The position numbers were made by a program, and so were the translations under genes. Below are positions 54,781-63,323 of a stretch of DNA of 64,000 bases, one piece after another. The stretch comes from JAAYAY01 sp963674575 (lineage in GTDB: Bacteria > Planctomycetota > Planctomycetia > Pirellulales > Thermoguttaceae). Below the pieces are notes generated by a model that searched no databases, was not told the DNA's origin, and saw only the letters and a list, made by a program, of their open reading frames with translations. The stretch covers positions 620,001-684,000 of the forward strand of contig CAXXQT010000007.1 of assembly GCA_963674575.2 (NCBI GenBank), in the 5' to 3' direction. Within the stretch, counting starts at the first letter, position 1, and each line of letters starts with the position of its first letter.

Positions 54781-55461
54781 CTAATCATGCACTTTCGTCA
54801 AGGCCCCCTCTATCGCCGCAAACGACACAAATGCATGGACTATCGTGAACCGCTGATTTCGACTGAGCGTGTGGGTCGTTTCTTTGACACACGGTTGGTT
54901 TGGCACGAGAGTCGAGTCCGCCAATCGAAAAGGTTGTGCCATCCTAAGGCTCCGATAGTCAGAACCCAGTAGTCTGTCGATCGATTCGATTGCACCTGCG
55001 ATCGTACGAGTCATGACATAGCCCAGCATGACACCAACGTTCCCACCGCAATCGTATTGGCCACTGATGAAGCAGCCCATGCCATCATTGCCGACATATT
55101 CACCTGCACGACTCTGAAAACCGGAGTCTGTCTCGATGTTCAGTCGCTTGCATTCAACAACAAGAAAAGCGTCAGGATGCGGTGAGAAGGAAGAAACTTG
55201 GATGTCGAGTTCGCCGGTCTCAGTATCGGACTCGGCGTCTGCGATCTTTGGCCGACACGTGAATCGGAATTGCGGTCTGTCGTACTCTCGCATTGCGTTA
55301 CTGAGGTGCCCCGCCAGTCGGCTTGTGATTCGGTTCTCCAATGGCTTGCCGGCGGGCGGCTTGACGTTTGGCCACTCAGCCAGGATGAATTGAATAACGT
55401 CAGGCACCATTTCATTGGGGAACGCCGCTGCGAACAAGTCAAACGCGCCGGACGTGCTCAT
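54781..55461 (-). CDS. PD-(D/E)XK nuclease-like protein coupled to the methylase
   Basis: 226 residues. The likely catalytic core is TETGELDIQV, then AFLVVECKRL: an Asp on one strand and Glu-x-Lys on the next, as in restriction-type nucleases. An N-terminal helical part (PDVIQFILAEWPNVKPPAGK) is followed by ENRITSRLAGHLSNAMREY. The start ATG overlaps the stop of the upstream methylase gene by 4 bp (55458-55461), so the two products are made together. It is probably the nuclease or an auxiliary subunit of a restriction or anti-phage pair. The motif reading is by eye. Confidence 0.7.
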   Translation of the reverse strand: MSTSGAFDLFAAAFPNEMVPDVIQFILAEWPNVKPPAGKPLENRITSRLAGHLSNAMREYDRPQFRFTCRPKIADAESDTETGELDIQVSSFSPHPDAFLVVECKRLNIETDSGFQSRAGEYVGNDGMGCFISGQYDCGGNVGVMLGYVMTRTIAGAIESIDRLLGSDYRSLRMAQPFRLADSTLVPNQPCVKETTHTLSRNQRFTIVHAFVSFAAIEGALTKVHD

Positions 55462-58400
55462 TTCTGCCTCCGGCTTGATTGCACGATGGCATGAAAGATC
55501 TCGTCGGCGTCAGTTAGTGCGGCCGTCCTCGTCCACTGTCCTAACATGTCCGGTTTGAGAATCCGGATCTTCTTGCCTTCGGCAAAGATCACGCCACGTA
55601 GATACTCGAAGGAGCCCTCTTCGTACGATGCCGTCCTCGTGAGTCGATCGACGACGCGGGTAAGGCGGTTTCTTGCCTCGGTTTCAACTGTCGGTCGTTG
55701 TTTCTCTCGCTGGCTGAGGGTGACCATTGCCATGCCGATCTCCGCGAAGTGCGTACATTCGGCGGCAAACCAGAACGGAGGCTGTCGCCCATTCCGTTGA
55801 TCTGCCTTCGACCATGTATTGAGCGTCTTACATAGAAGATCGCCATATGCTTGCCGTTCGGTGGCTGTCGTTGGCTGCGTGGTGCGGATGGGCTTCTCAG
55901 GCGAGGTGGGCGTTGCACTAGGAACGACAACGTTGCAGGTGTCTTCAATGTATGCGATTTCACTATCGGTCAACTTGAAGTAGCGATAGATAAGAGGCTC
56001 CAACTCGTCCCGGAGTCGTTCAACTTGCTCGCGACGTGTCTCGGCAAGTGACTCGCCTCGCAACTTGAAATCGTCACTCGCCTCACACTCCGTGTATTGA
56101 GCTGCAATATTCGCTTGCAGCCGCTTCATTCGTGAAGCAACCTCTCTGACAATTGCCTCCGCGTCGCGGTGAGACTTGTTGCTGTTGGGCAGTGGAAACG
56201 GAAGCCGCATGAGTTCGTGAACTCGCACATGGGGACGTTCAACGCCCAAGCTGCTCGCACTGTGCGCGAGGAAATAGTCCGCGAGACGTGACTGCGCGTA
56301 CACTGTGAAAAAACGAAGCAGGTCGGCATCATCCTCTTCTCCGCCTATTCCGGTCAAAGAGTCGGAGTAGAACGCAAAGAAGTCCACGAATGAGAAGCGA
56401 GAGAATCCGTCATTCACTAAGACGAATGGGGGCTCGTAGAGAAGTCTGGACGGACTCCGACGGAATCCGTCCTTTGATGCCTTTGTTAGCTCGTCCTCTG
56501 GATAGCCACGACAATGAATCGAATCGAGTCGCTCGCGAAGTGTAATCGTGTCAGCCACCAGTGAGAACATCTGAAGTGAGTCATCTACTGTCCGAATATA
56601 TGGTTCGTCCAAACGACCTGGAATTGGTTTGGGAGGTCCGTATGTTTCAGGGCTCTGATCAAACGCGATCTGGTACCATGGCTGAAAGCCCTTGCCCTTG
56701 GTCCATCGCTTGCCTTCGCCAGGTTTTCCAGCGATCTCTCCGAGGCGCTCGAGGCGAAGGAGATACTCAATAAACGCGACATCACGCGGAGTTCCCCACG
56801 ACAGCGATTTCCAGAAGACAGCGGCTCCTACGGGTTCGTCGTCATCTGTATCGCTGGAAGTTCTTGACCACGCAAGAATGTCGCCGTTGTCGACCCATTT
56901 GCGATCGCTTGGAAAAACTCTGATGAGTCCACCACGTGGGTCCTGTTTACGCACTTTTGGAGCGATGTATTCAACACGATGCACATTATCGGTCGATTCA
57001 ACGTGGTTGCTGAATGACACAATCGACGCTGGACGAATGGCGTGCTGGAACAAGAAGAAACGATAGTCGGACAAGTCAAATATCCGGTGGACTTGCATTT
57101 TGGCAAACCAGTGGTGCTGAAACTCGTCTGTTCGGTTCAATAGCACTTGGATTGGCAACAGCAGGCACGCTCGGCCATTTTCGGCAAGATGCAAGGGCAC
57201 TTTCCACATGAAGGCGTGAGCGATTTGGCTCTGTGGCAGAAAGATCGCTTTCCGCTTCGGCTTTGTTCGTGGTGCTTCGGCCAAAAACGGATTGGCCTCC
57301 TCGCTTTCAACCCAATTCGTCACCTCTGCGTTTGACGGTTGGTTCCGGCCTACCCAAGGCGGATTTCCAACAATAACCTGGAAATCGTCTCGGATCGGTA
57401 ATTTTGGCTCGAAGAAGTTGCCTTCGTAGATGACCGGAGTGTCCGTGTTGTTGTAGTTCTGTTCCTTGTAGGCAAGCAGGTTGGGGAGGATCTTGTCGGA
57501 TTGTCGCTGCAATTCCTTCAGTGTGCGAGAATCGAATTGATCCAGATACGCGATGTAGAGACTGAAGCATGCGATACGACACGCGGTCACATTGACGTCG
57601 ATGCCGCAAATCTGGTTCTCCAAGACGTCAAGTAAGTCATGCAGCCGTTTCTTCGTTTGAGCTCGTGGATTCTGATACTCGTACTCTGCCGCCATTCGGT
57701 TGAAGAGAATGACTAACAAGATTCCGGAGCCACACGCCGGATCAAGACAGCGGTTGTCAAGTAGTGATGAAACGTGTGATGTCGCCTCGTCAACAACCAT
57801 TTCGGCCAAGTGACGGGGTGTGTAGAACGCCCCTTGGTCATCCTTGACCGAGGGCTCTTCCTCTTCTAAGAACTTCTCGTAAATCGCACTGATGGTTTCG
57901 ACAGGAATCGATGCGAAGTCATATGCCCAGAAACCCAGGGTCCGTTGGCCGGCCCCAAGCTCGTGCCCTTCGAGAAAGCTGATAAGTGTCGAGATGTCCT
58001 CGTCAATGATCGTACGCTTCTCGGCGTCCAGATCAGTCTCGAACATGCTCCCATTGAAATCCACTCGCAGCTGTTCAAATACCCTGTAGAGAATGTCCCT
58101 TGCGCGGTCGGTAGGATACGCGGTGAGCAGGTCCAGCAAGCTGCTGACGCTTTGTTTCCGCACGAAACTATAGTCAGCAAGCTCAACGATACCCCGGTCC
58201 ACGAGATAACACGTGAAGATAATGCGACCCAGGAAGGCATGGACGCGTTTTCGTTCTTTAACGGAGTTGCCCCGCTGGAGTCGGTCCCCCACATAACCAA
58301 GATTGTCCACAAGGTGCTGGTCTACCGTATTTGAGATCTTGAACTTGTCGGTGTACTGACGGTAGTAGCTTCCTGAGGCCACTCGTGTGACAAGTTGGTA

Positions 58401-58805
58401 CGCATCCAGAGTGTCTGCAACGCGATCGAGGCGGTCGACCAACGCGGGATGATTGAGAATGTCGCCTTCATCGTCCGTTGGAAGCACCATTCCGGAAAAG
58501 ACGTACAAGTGGACCGGATCGAGAATCAGGAGAATCGTCCCTGTGCCCTGATTCCAGAATCGTCGTTGAAGCTCGTTCAGCTCACGTCGTGTTGCGGGCC
58601 GATGGAACTCTTTGAGATAGATGGTCGGTACACCATCAAGACACATGATCGCATCGAGGTGCATCCGTTCAAACGCCCGACGAATGTAGCGGGCTTGATC
58701 CCGAAGGCGATCATCTTCAATCGCCTGAGCCGGTGACACGACGAGAACGCCAATTGGCGAGTCACGAAGCCCGAATGCTTCTCGGATTTCGCCGCTCGTT
58801 GCCAT
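55458..58805 (-). CDS. Eco57I-type N6-adenine methylase/restriction protein
   Basis: A large protein of 1115 residues. The N-terminal part (about 1-130) contains LDGVPTIYLKEFHRP and WNQGTGTILLILDP, resembling the module found before Eco57I-like methylases. The methylase part has the target-domain entry GAFYTPRHLAEMVVDEA, SAM motif I LDPACGSGILLV and catalytic motif IV VIVGNPPWVG. Helical, probably target-recognition, regions fill the last 500 residues (ETRREQVERLRDELEPLIYR). Length suits type IIG/IIL-like or BREX/DISARM-like methylases. It is opposite in strand to the element's genes and appears lower in GC, so it is likely acquired defence cargo. Confidence 0.85.
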   Translation of the reverse strand: MATSGEIREAFGLRDSPIGVLVVSPAQAIEDDRLRDQARYIRRAFERMHLDAIMCLDGVPTIYLKEFHRPATRRELNELQRRFWNQGTGTILLILDPVHLYVFSGMVLPTDDEGDILNHPALVDRLDRVADTLDAYQLVTRVASGSYYRQYTDKFKISNTVDQHLVDNLGYVGDRLQRGNSVKERKRVHAFLGRIIFTCYLVDRGIVELADYSFVRKQSVSSLLDLLTAYPTDRARDILYRVFEQLRVDFNGSMFETDLDAEKRTIIDEDISTLISFLEGHELGAGQRTLGFWAYDFASIPVETISAIYEKFLEEEEPSVKDDQGAFYTPRHLAEMVVDEATSHVSSLLDNRCLDPACGSGILLVILFNRMAAEYEYQNPRAQTKKRLHDLLDVLENQICGIDVNVTACRIACFSLYIAYLDQFDSRTLKELQRQSDKILPNLLAYKEQNYNNTDTPVIYEGNFFEPKLPIRDDFQVIVGNPPWVGRNQPSNAEVTNWVESEEANPFLAEAPRTKPKRKAIFLPQSQIAHAFMWKVPLHLAENGRACLLLPIQVLLNRTDEFQHHWFAKMQVHRIFDLSDYRFFLFQHAIRPASIVSFSNHVESTDNVHRVEYIAPKVRKQDPRGGLIRVFPSDRKWVDNGDILAWSRTSSDTDDDEPVGAAVFWKSLSWGTPRDVAFIEYLLRLERLGEIAGKPGEGKRWTKGKGFQPWYQIAFDQSPETYGPPKPIPGRLDEPYIRTVDDSLQMFSLVADTITLRERLDSIHCRGYPEDELTKASKDGFRRSPSRLLYEPPFVLVNDGFSRFSFVDFFAFYSDSLTGIGGEEDDADLLRFFTVYAQSRLADYFLAHSASSLGVERPHVRVHELMRLPFPLPNSNKSHRDAEAIVREVASRMKRLQANIAAQYTECEASDDFKLRGESLAETRREQVERLRDELEPLIYRYFKLTDSEIAYIEDTCNVVVPSATPTSPEKPIRTTQPTTATERQAYGDLLCKTLNTWSKADQRNGRQPPFWFAAECTHFAEIGMAMVTLSQREKQRPTVETEARNRLTRVVDRLTRTASYEEGSFEYLRGVIFAEGKKIRILKPDMLGQWTRTAALTDADEIFHAIVQSSRRQK

Positions 58806-59447
58806 CGTTGCTCACCATTCCTTGGTTAATTCGCAGATTCTCTGAGCATTCCACGTGTCGACAACGTGACCGTAACTAGGCTGTGGATGCTATTGACACG
58901 TCCGGTCATCGAACGGCGGATGCTGCTGGTAAGCCGGCATTCTACCAGAATCCTGCCGGATTCCACGAGCCTACGCCGCACTTGTTGTGTTCAGATTCTG
59001 AGCCCTCGGGTTCGAGTGTCGAGGTGGGAGTTGTACCAGAGTTGCATGACGTCCAATCGAAGCCACCGAAAGATACCAGAATCGGGCGTGATCTCCAATG
59101 GGGGGTTCGGGAAAGGTCTGAGCCTGTCGAAAGATGCGACCAACGCTTGTCACGATTGGGCTGTTGCTCCGGCACGCTAGTGCGGGCGTGTCCTGAACTC
59201 GCAATCGACTGGCCTGCAACCTACTTCGGTCCGACATTCCGAGCGCAGCTAGCGACTTTCGGTTCCTGCGATCGGTCGCACCCACCGAAGTTGCCAAGGG
59301 GCTACGACCTCCCGGTGTCACTTTCCGCCCTAGCCACCTCCCCGCCTATCTGCTTCACTAAAAGCACCGGCCGCGACGCGGAGTCCTGAAAGCGCGATGC
59401 TACCAACGTCGCCCGCGTCGCGGCCGGGTTCTTTTTGAGGTGGTTGG
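58806..59447. other. Non-coding region between methylase and next + strand genes
   Basis: About 640 bp with no supportable gene. It holds the presumed minus-strand promoter of the methylase operon near 58.85 kb and ends in the terminator at 59367-59436. Candidate reading frames are short, lack ribosome sites and overlap on both strands. Confidence 0.45.
59367..59436 (+). terminator. Rho-independent terminator
   Basis: CCGGCCGCGACGCGG (59367-59381) pairs perfectly with CCGCGTCGCGGCCGG (59413-59427) and is followed by GTTCTTTTT. No + strand gene ends directly before it, so it may cap a small RNA or mark the edge of the inserted cargo. Confidence 0.7.
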
Positions 59448-59699
59448 ATGGCTCGTGCCCGACAAGGCCGGCGGCTGTGCTTCAAGTGCGGGTGCAGCAC
59501 GGTCAATAATCTGATGCTGGTCGAGTGGCTCCACGGCTCGGGCAAGCGGACGTGGACGCTGCACCCGCCCGCGGCCGAGGGGGAGCCGACGCCGCCGGCG
59601 ATCGAGGGCAAGCGGTGCCCGACCGGCCGGCATGACTTCTCGCCCTTCTCCCTTGACGAAATGCTCGACAACGTCTGGCCCGGCGATCGGGCGGCGTAG
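59448..59699 (+). CDS. Small zinc-binding-like protein
   Basis: 83 residues; ATG 59448, with GAGG 8-11 bases before. Two Cys groups (LCFKCGCSTVNNLML and GKRCPTGRHDF) could bind zinc. The centre is Pro/Glu-rich. It begins just after the terminator, so it is transcribed separately. The gap 59700-60057 has no clear gene. Family unknown. Confidence 0.5.
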   Translation: MARARQGRRLCFKCGCSTVNNLMLVEWLHGSGKRTWTLHPPAAEGEPTPPAIEGKRCPTGRHDFSPFSLDEMLDNVWPGDRAA

Positions 59700-60057
59700 G
59701 GAGCTGACATCGGTTGGTTCTTTGGAACTCGGGTGTTGAGCCCTCTGGTCGAGGGGCCCGTTTGTGTGTGTCCCATTTTCGCGAGACTCTCGGACCTTGA
59801 TTTTGGGCCGGGTATCCTGGACTCGGCGGGCAGAAGCCATTGGAGAAAGCTGCTCCAGCAAAGGAAAGCATGAGTAGATGCCTCCTTGGGGATGATTTGT
59901 CCAGCTACTTGACTTAGCTCGTATTACGGCTCTATCCTACCTGCACGCCCATAGACTCAGCATTTCTTGGACTGCACGGCATTCTGCGGTGGTGGGCTGG
60001 GACTTCCCGTGAATGGGTTAGACACTAGACGAACATGTACCTCGGGAATGTACGGAT

Positions 60058-60516
60058 ATGACGACCCTCCTCCCTGGCGTCCTTGCGACCCTGATCGGTT
60101 CAGCGATCATATTCGTGTTTAGTTGGGCATGGCCGATTCTCGCGGATAGATGTCTGTATAGAGGCATACGTGTTGACGGTGCCTGGGACATCACTGAAGA
60201 ACGTAATGGCCGAAACGTAACTGTTGGTCGTCTGGAGTTAAAGCAAGTTGGCGCGCGCATCGCAGGCAATAGCTGTCGCAGAAAGACCCGGGACGGGCAG
60301 AAGTCAGATCGCACGTTCTCCTATTCTGGGTCGATTTATGGTGATCAAGTCACTCTGCTCTTTGAAGACAGTAAGGGCAAGGGGTTTGATACGGGAACGT
60401 ACGTCTTCATCGTCCAGAATGACGCAAAGACAATGGTGGGCATGACTACATTTCATGGCAGACAAGAGAATAGGATCGTCTCAGAACCTAGGATCCTCAA
60501 GAAGGCAGTCACTTGA
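60058..60516 (+). CDS. Single-helix membrane protein with beta-barrel-like domain
   Basis: 152 residues. An N-terminal membrane helix (LATLIGSAIIFVFSWAWPIL) is followed by a beta-rich domain that starts YRGIRVDGAWDITEERNGRN. It continues with GRLELKQVGARIAGNSC, SYSGSIYGDQVTLLFEDSKG and GTYVFIVQNDAKTMVGMTTF, giving about eight alternating strands like a lipocalin or Cap15-type barrel. Base composition appears lower in GC than its neighbours, like the methylase cargo. Cap15 is a CBASS effector, but no cyclase is nearby, so this link is only architectural. Confidence 0.65.
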   Translation: MTTLLPGVLATLIGSAIIFVFSWAWPILADRCLYRGIRVDGAWDITEERNGRNVTVGRLELKQVGARIAGNSCRRKTRDGQKSDRTFSYSGSIYGDQVTLLFEDSKGKGFDTGTYVFIVQNDAKTMVGMTTFHGRQENRIVSEPRILKKAVT

Positions 60517-60879
60517 GTTACAGGCATTCCGAGCAAGCGCCTAGAAAGTTGCTCGAGCGGATGCGATGGTGCGAGTCGCCAGGGAATCCGTATCCCTCTC
60601 ATCACCCGATTCTTTGCCCGTCAGCATCACCCTCTGAGCACAAAATCCACCGTTTCATGATCCCGGGCATCCGAACGAAAGGACGTCCCTGGCCCCACCT
60701 GGTCCTTTTCGGCCTGGACGCTTCGCCGGCGGAGGCGGTAGGTTGGCTTCGGTAGCATCGCGCAAGGGTAGCTTGCAGCGGTGCTCGCTCTTGCGTGTTG
60801 GTTGTCTTCCCAGGGAAGGGCAAGGACAATCCTCTTCACGTCGGCGATCACCAGAACCTCGGATCGAGAGGGCGTTTGG

Positions 60880-61275
60880 TTGATCGCGTCTTGTGTAATT
60901 CGGCAGGTGGAGGCCCTGTTGCGATCCGGTCGGCTGAGCCGGCGGGCGATCGCCAGGACGGCGGGGATCAGTCGGACCACGGTGGGTAAGGTGGCGGCCG
61001 GCATGGTCACCTCGGCCGCGAGGCTGCGGCACGAGGAGGCGGCCAGCCAGAAGCCGCTTCTGAGCCAGGTCGAGCCTTTTCGCTGCCCGCGTTGTGGCGG
61101 CATGTCGGCCACGTTTCCCTGCGCGAAGTGCTATGTCGAGGTCGTCACGGAGGGCAATCGGCCCCGGACCAACGGCAACGGCCGCGTGGCCGTCGGGCTC
61201 GATCTGCTGCCGGAACACGCCCGTCGCTATCGCGAGATCCGGCGGCGAAGGGAGGCGGTGGCGGCCGATGGTTGA
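60880..61275 (+). CDS. Helix-turn-helix and zinc-ribbon regulator of the element
   Basis: The helix-turn-helix reads VEALLRSGRLSRRAIARTAG then ISRTTVGKVAAG, like the resolvase-type HTH proteins common in planctomycete mobile regions. A zinc ribbon CPRCGGMSATFPCAKC follows. The C-terminus is basic. The start is unsure: I use TTG 60880 with GAGAGGG upstream, while the frame is open back to 60781 and GTG 60907 is possible. The stop overlaps the next gene's ATG by 8 bp. It is likely a DNA-binding regulator. Confidence 0.6.
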   Translation: MIASCVIRQVEALLRSGRLSRRAIARTAGISRTTVGKVAAGMVTSAARLRHEEAASQKPLLSQVEPFRCPRCGGMSATFPCAKCYVEVVTEGNRPRTNGNGRVAVGLDLLPEHARRYREIRRRREAVAADG

Positions 61276-61849
61276 GTTCGTGTCGATGGAAGGGGAGGGG
61301 CACCGGATCGCCACGGGCGACGTGCTTCTCTTTCGGGCCGGGACGAATCCGGTCTCCCGGCTAATCTCCGGCGCCGGCCGCGGACGGCATTGCCATGCGG
61401 CGATCGCCACCTGGTGGAGCGGGGATCTGTTCTGCCTGGAGGTTCGCGAATGGTACGGCGGGCGGGCCGTGCTGCTGGAACGTGAAGTCGCCCGGCGGCC
61501 CGGACTGATCGACGTCTACCGCCTGGTCGACGAGCTGCGTACGCCGGACGAGATCGACATGTTCGACCTGGTCGCCAAGATGCGGCGTTTCGCCGGCGGC
61601 AACTACGGCTGGTGGAGCGTGCTGCGGGCCGCCCTCTATCACCTGCCCATTCTCCGGCTTGCTCTCAAGCCAATGACCGACGACCAGATGGAAAACGGCC
61701 ATCCGCCCTACTGCTCCCAGGCCGTTTCTTACGCCTATCGCGTCGGCGGCGGCGTCGACCTGGTGCCCAATTCGGCCGACTGCATGACCGAACCTGCGGA
61801 CCTGGCCCGATCCGGCCTCCTGCGATACCAGTTCACCTTGCGGCCGTAA
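61268..61849 (+). CDS. Permuted papain-like (YiiX/NlpC-P60-type) hydrolase
   Basis: 193 residues from ATG 61268. It has the order of circularly permuted NlpC/P60 proteins: TGDVLLFRAGTNPVSRLI and the catalytic His in GRGRHCHAAIA first, LFCLEVREWYGG next, and the catalytic Cys in NGHPPYCSQAVSYAYRVGGG later. Such enzymes cut peptide or amide bonds in cell wall or lipids. On a phage-like element it could serve in entry or lysis. There is no signal peptide. The secreted protein at 61883 follows closely. Confidence 0.75.
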   Translation: MVEFVSMEGEGHRIATGDVLLFRAGTNPVSRLISGAGRGRHCHAAIATWWSGDLFCLEVREWYGGRAVLLEREVARRPGLIDVYRLVDELRTPDEIDMFDLVAKMRRFAGGNYGWWSVLRAALYHLPILRLALKPMTDDQMENGHPPYCSQAVSYAYRVGGGVDLVPNSADCMTEPADLARSGLLRYQFTLRP

Positions 61850-61882
61850 CGGCCGTGCCACTTTTCCCAAGGAGTCGTTCTC

Positions 61883-62500
61883 GTGAAATGCCGAACCACG
61901 ATGTTCAGCGTGCTCGCTGTTCTTCTCATCTGCCTGTTTGTTTCGCACGTTCCCGCCGAACCGCCCACGCAGCCGGAGGCCGTGGTTGTCTGCCAGACGC
62001 TCGCCCCGCCACTGCCCACGGCCGCCACTGACCAGGCCGCCGGCGGCGCAATTGCCGAAGAGGACAAAGATGCCGTCGACGGGCTGACCTGGCGTGAGCG
62101 GAGGAAGCTCGGGATGACGCGTATGAACGTCGCCCGCGTGACGATCCGTCTGAGCCGCCAGGGCGAATTGCCGTCGACTGCTGGCTTGAGCGGTGAGGAC
62201 CTGGACGCCGCCCGGGCCGAAATCAAGGACGCCGTCGAGGCGGAGATTATGGCCGAAAACCCGGAGGCCTGGGCCGAGGTGCTTCAGGCCAAGGTGCAGG
62301 CGGATCTTGGCGACGGCGACGGCCGAGACTGGGACGCCTTCTTTGAAGCACTCTCGTCGTTTCTGGATTCGCTGATGCCGTTCCTCGAAACACTCATCGA
62401 GCTGTTCGGCTCGTTCGCCCAGAACGCGATTCTCACACCGATGACGGGCATAGTGGATTGTGTCCCGGTCATCTCGCCGCACGTCGGCCTCGCTGCCTGA
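61883..62500 (+). CDS. Secreted hypothetical protein
   Basis: 205 residues from GTG 61883 after AAGGAG. Signal peptide: MFSVLAVLLICLFVSHVPAE. The middle is helical and charged (DGLTWRERRKLGMTRMNVAR, then LDAARAEIKDAVEAEIMAEN), and the end has a hydrophobic stretch (FLDSLMPFLETLIELFGSFA). It could be exported, with the C-terminal helix interacting with membrane. No family recognised. It is part of the same run of + strand genes as its neighbours. Confidence 0.7.
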   Translation: MKCRTTMFSVLAVLLICLFVSHVPAEPPTQPEAVVVCQTLAPPLPTAATDQAAGGAIAEEDKDAVDGLTWRERRKLGMTRMNVARVTIRLSRQGELPSTAGLSGEDLDAARAEIKDAVEAEIMAENPEAWAEVLQAKVQADLGDGDGRDWDAFFEALSSFLDSLMPFLETLIELFGSFAQNAILTPMTGIVDCVPVISPHVGLAA

Positions 62501-62641
62501 TTGCTCACTCCTTCACGTGATGGGTTCTTCGCGGCGGGGGTGAAAGGCGCCGCCAGATGGGTTGTCCTGGAAGACGAAACCAGGCCATCTGCGAGTGGTC
62601 CCCGCCACGAAGAACCGCTCTTTCCTTTGGAGAATTGAATC

Positions 62642-63148
62642 ATGCGTTTTCTTCCTTCCCTCTTGTTCCTGGCCGCGATCGCGGCCGCGGCCCCGGGCCA
62701 GTCGATCGACGGGCCGGACGAAGTCGACGCCGGCAAGCCGGTCTGGTTCTCGATCACCGACGTGCCGGAAGGGGCGTCGGCCGTGTTCTTCCCAACCGGG
62801 CAGTTGACCGTCGACGGCACGAAGATCGCCAGCAACCACGCCCTGTTCTGGACGGAGACGGCGGGGGCCTATCCCGTTTTCGGTGTGGTGACGACGGTCA
62901 CCGTCGACTGGGACGCGAAGACCGCGAGCATCAAGCAAGTGCCCTTGAGCAAGACCGTGACGGTGACCGGGGAGGCGCCGTCGGGGCCCTTTCGTGAATC
63001 CCTACGACTCGCCGGACGAAACGTGGCAGGAGGCGGTGGCGGGGATCCTGTCGACGTCGCCCCCGAGGGACTATGCGACGGACCGAGCTGCTCGCTTCAA
63101 CCGCCTGGCGGCAACTGTGGCGGAGGGCAGTGTCGGAACTGTCGGTGA
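62642..63148 (+). CDS. Secreted Ig-like protein with overlapping 3' end
   Basis: 168 residues; ATG 62642 after GGAG. Signal peptide: LPSLLFLAAIAAAAPGQS. A small Ig/PKD-like domain follows (SIDGPDEVDAGKPVWFSITD, then YPVFGVVTTVTVDWDAKTAS). After SGPF the frame overlaps the next gene for 155 bp and turns Gly/Cys-rich (GGGGGDPVDVAPEG, ending QCRNCR). In related planctomycete proteins an Ig-like domain is followed by a helical domain like that encoded by the next frame, so a frameshift at about 62990 may split one gene. Confidence 0.6.
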   Translation: MRFLPSLLFLAAIAAAAPGQSIDGPDEVDAGKPVWFSITDVPEGASAVFFPTGQLTVDGTKIASNHALFWTETAGAYPVFGVVTTVTVDWDAKTASIKQVPLSKTVTVTGEAPSGPFRESLRLAGRNVAGGGGGDPVDVAPEGLCDGPSCSLQPPGGNCGGGQCRNCR

Positions 63149-63323
63149 GCTGTGGGAGCTGATGGCGGCCGAGAAGGCCGAAGGCGCCTGGCCGGCGACG
63201 AAGACGGCCGTGGCTGGCGTTCTCCAGTCGCACCTTGGCCGGGCGGATGCCGCTCTTGACCAGGCCGAGGCGGAGGAGCTGCTCGCGGCGATCGCCTGGG
63301 CAATCATGGAGGCCTCACGATGA
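62994..63323 (+). CDS. Helical protein overlapping the secreted Ig-like gene
   Basis: 109 residues from GTG 62994, which lies inside the upstream gene in another frame. The product is helical and protein-like: NPYDSPDETWQEAVAGILST, then SVGTVGELWELMAAEKAEGA and AEAEELLAAIAWAIME. It looks like the C-terminal helical domain that would normally continue the Ig-like protein. No ribosome site is obvious before the GTG. Its stop overlaps the next gene by ATGA. Confidence 0.55.
   Translation: MNPYDSPDETWQEAVAGILSTSPPRDYATDRAARFNRLAATVAEGSVGTVGELWELMAAEKAEGAWPATKTAVAGVLQSHLGRADAALDQAEAEELLAAIAWAIMEASR

Noticed and set aside
60513..60755. 80-codon frame after the beta-barrel membrane protein
   Set aside because: TTG start, no ribosome site, His/Pro/Ser-rich composition and no homology I recognise. 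The stretch 60517-60879 is treated as non-coding.
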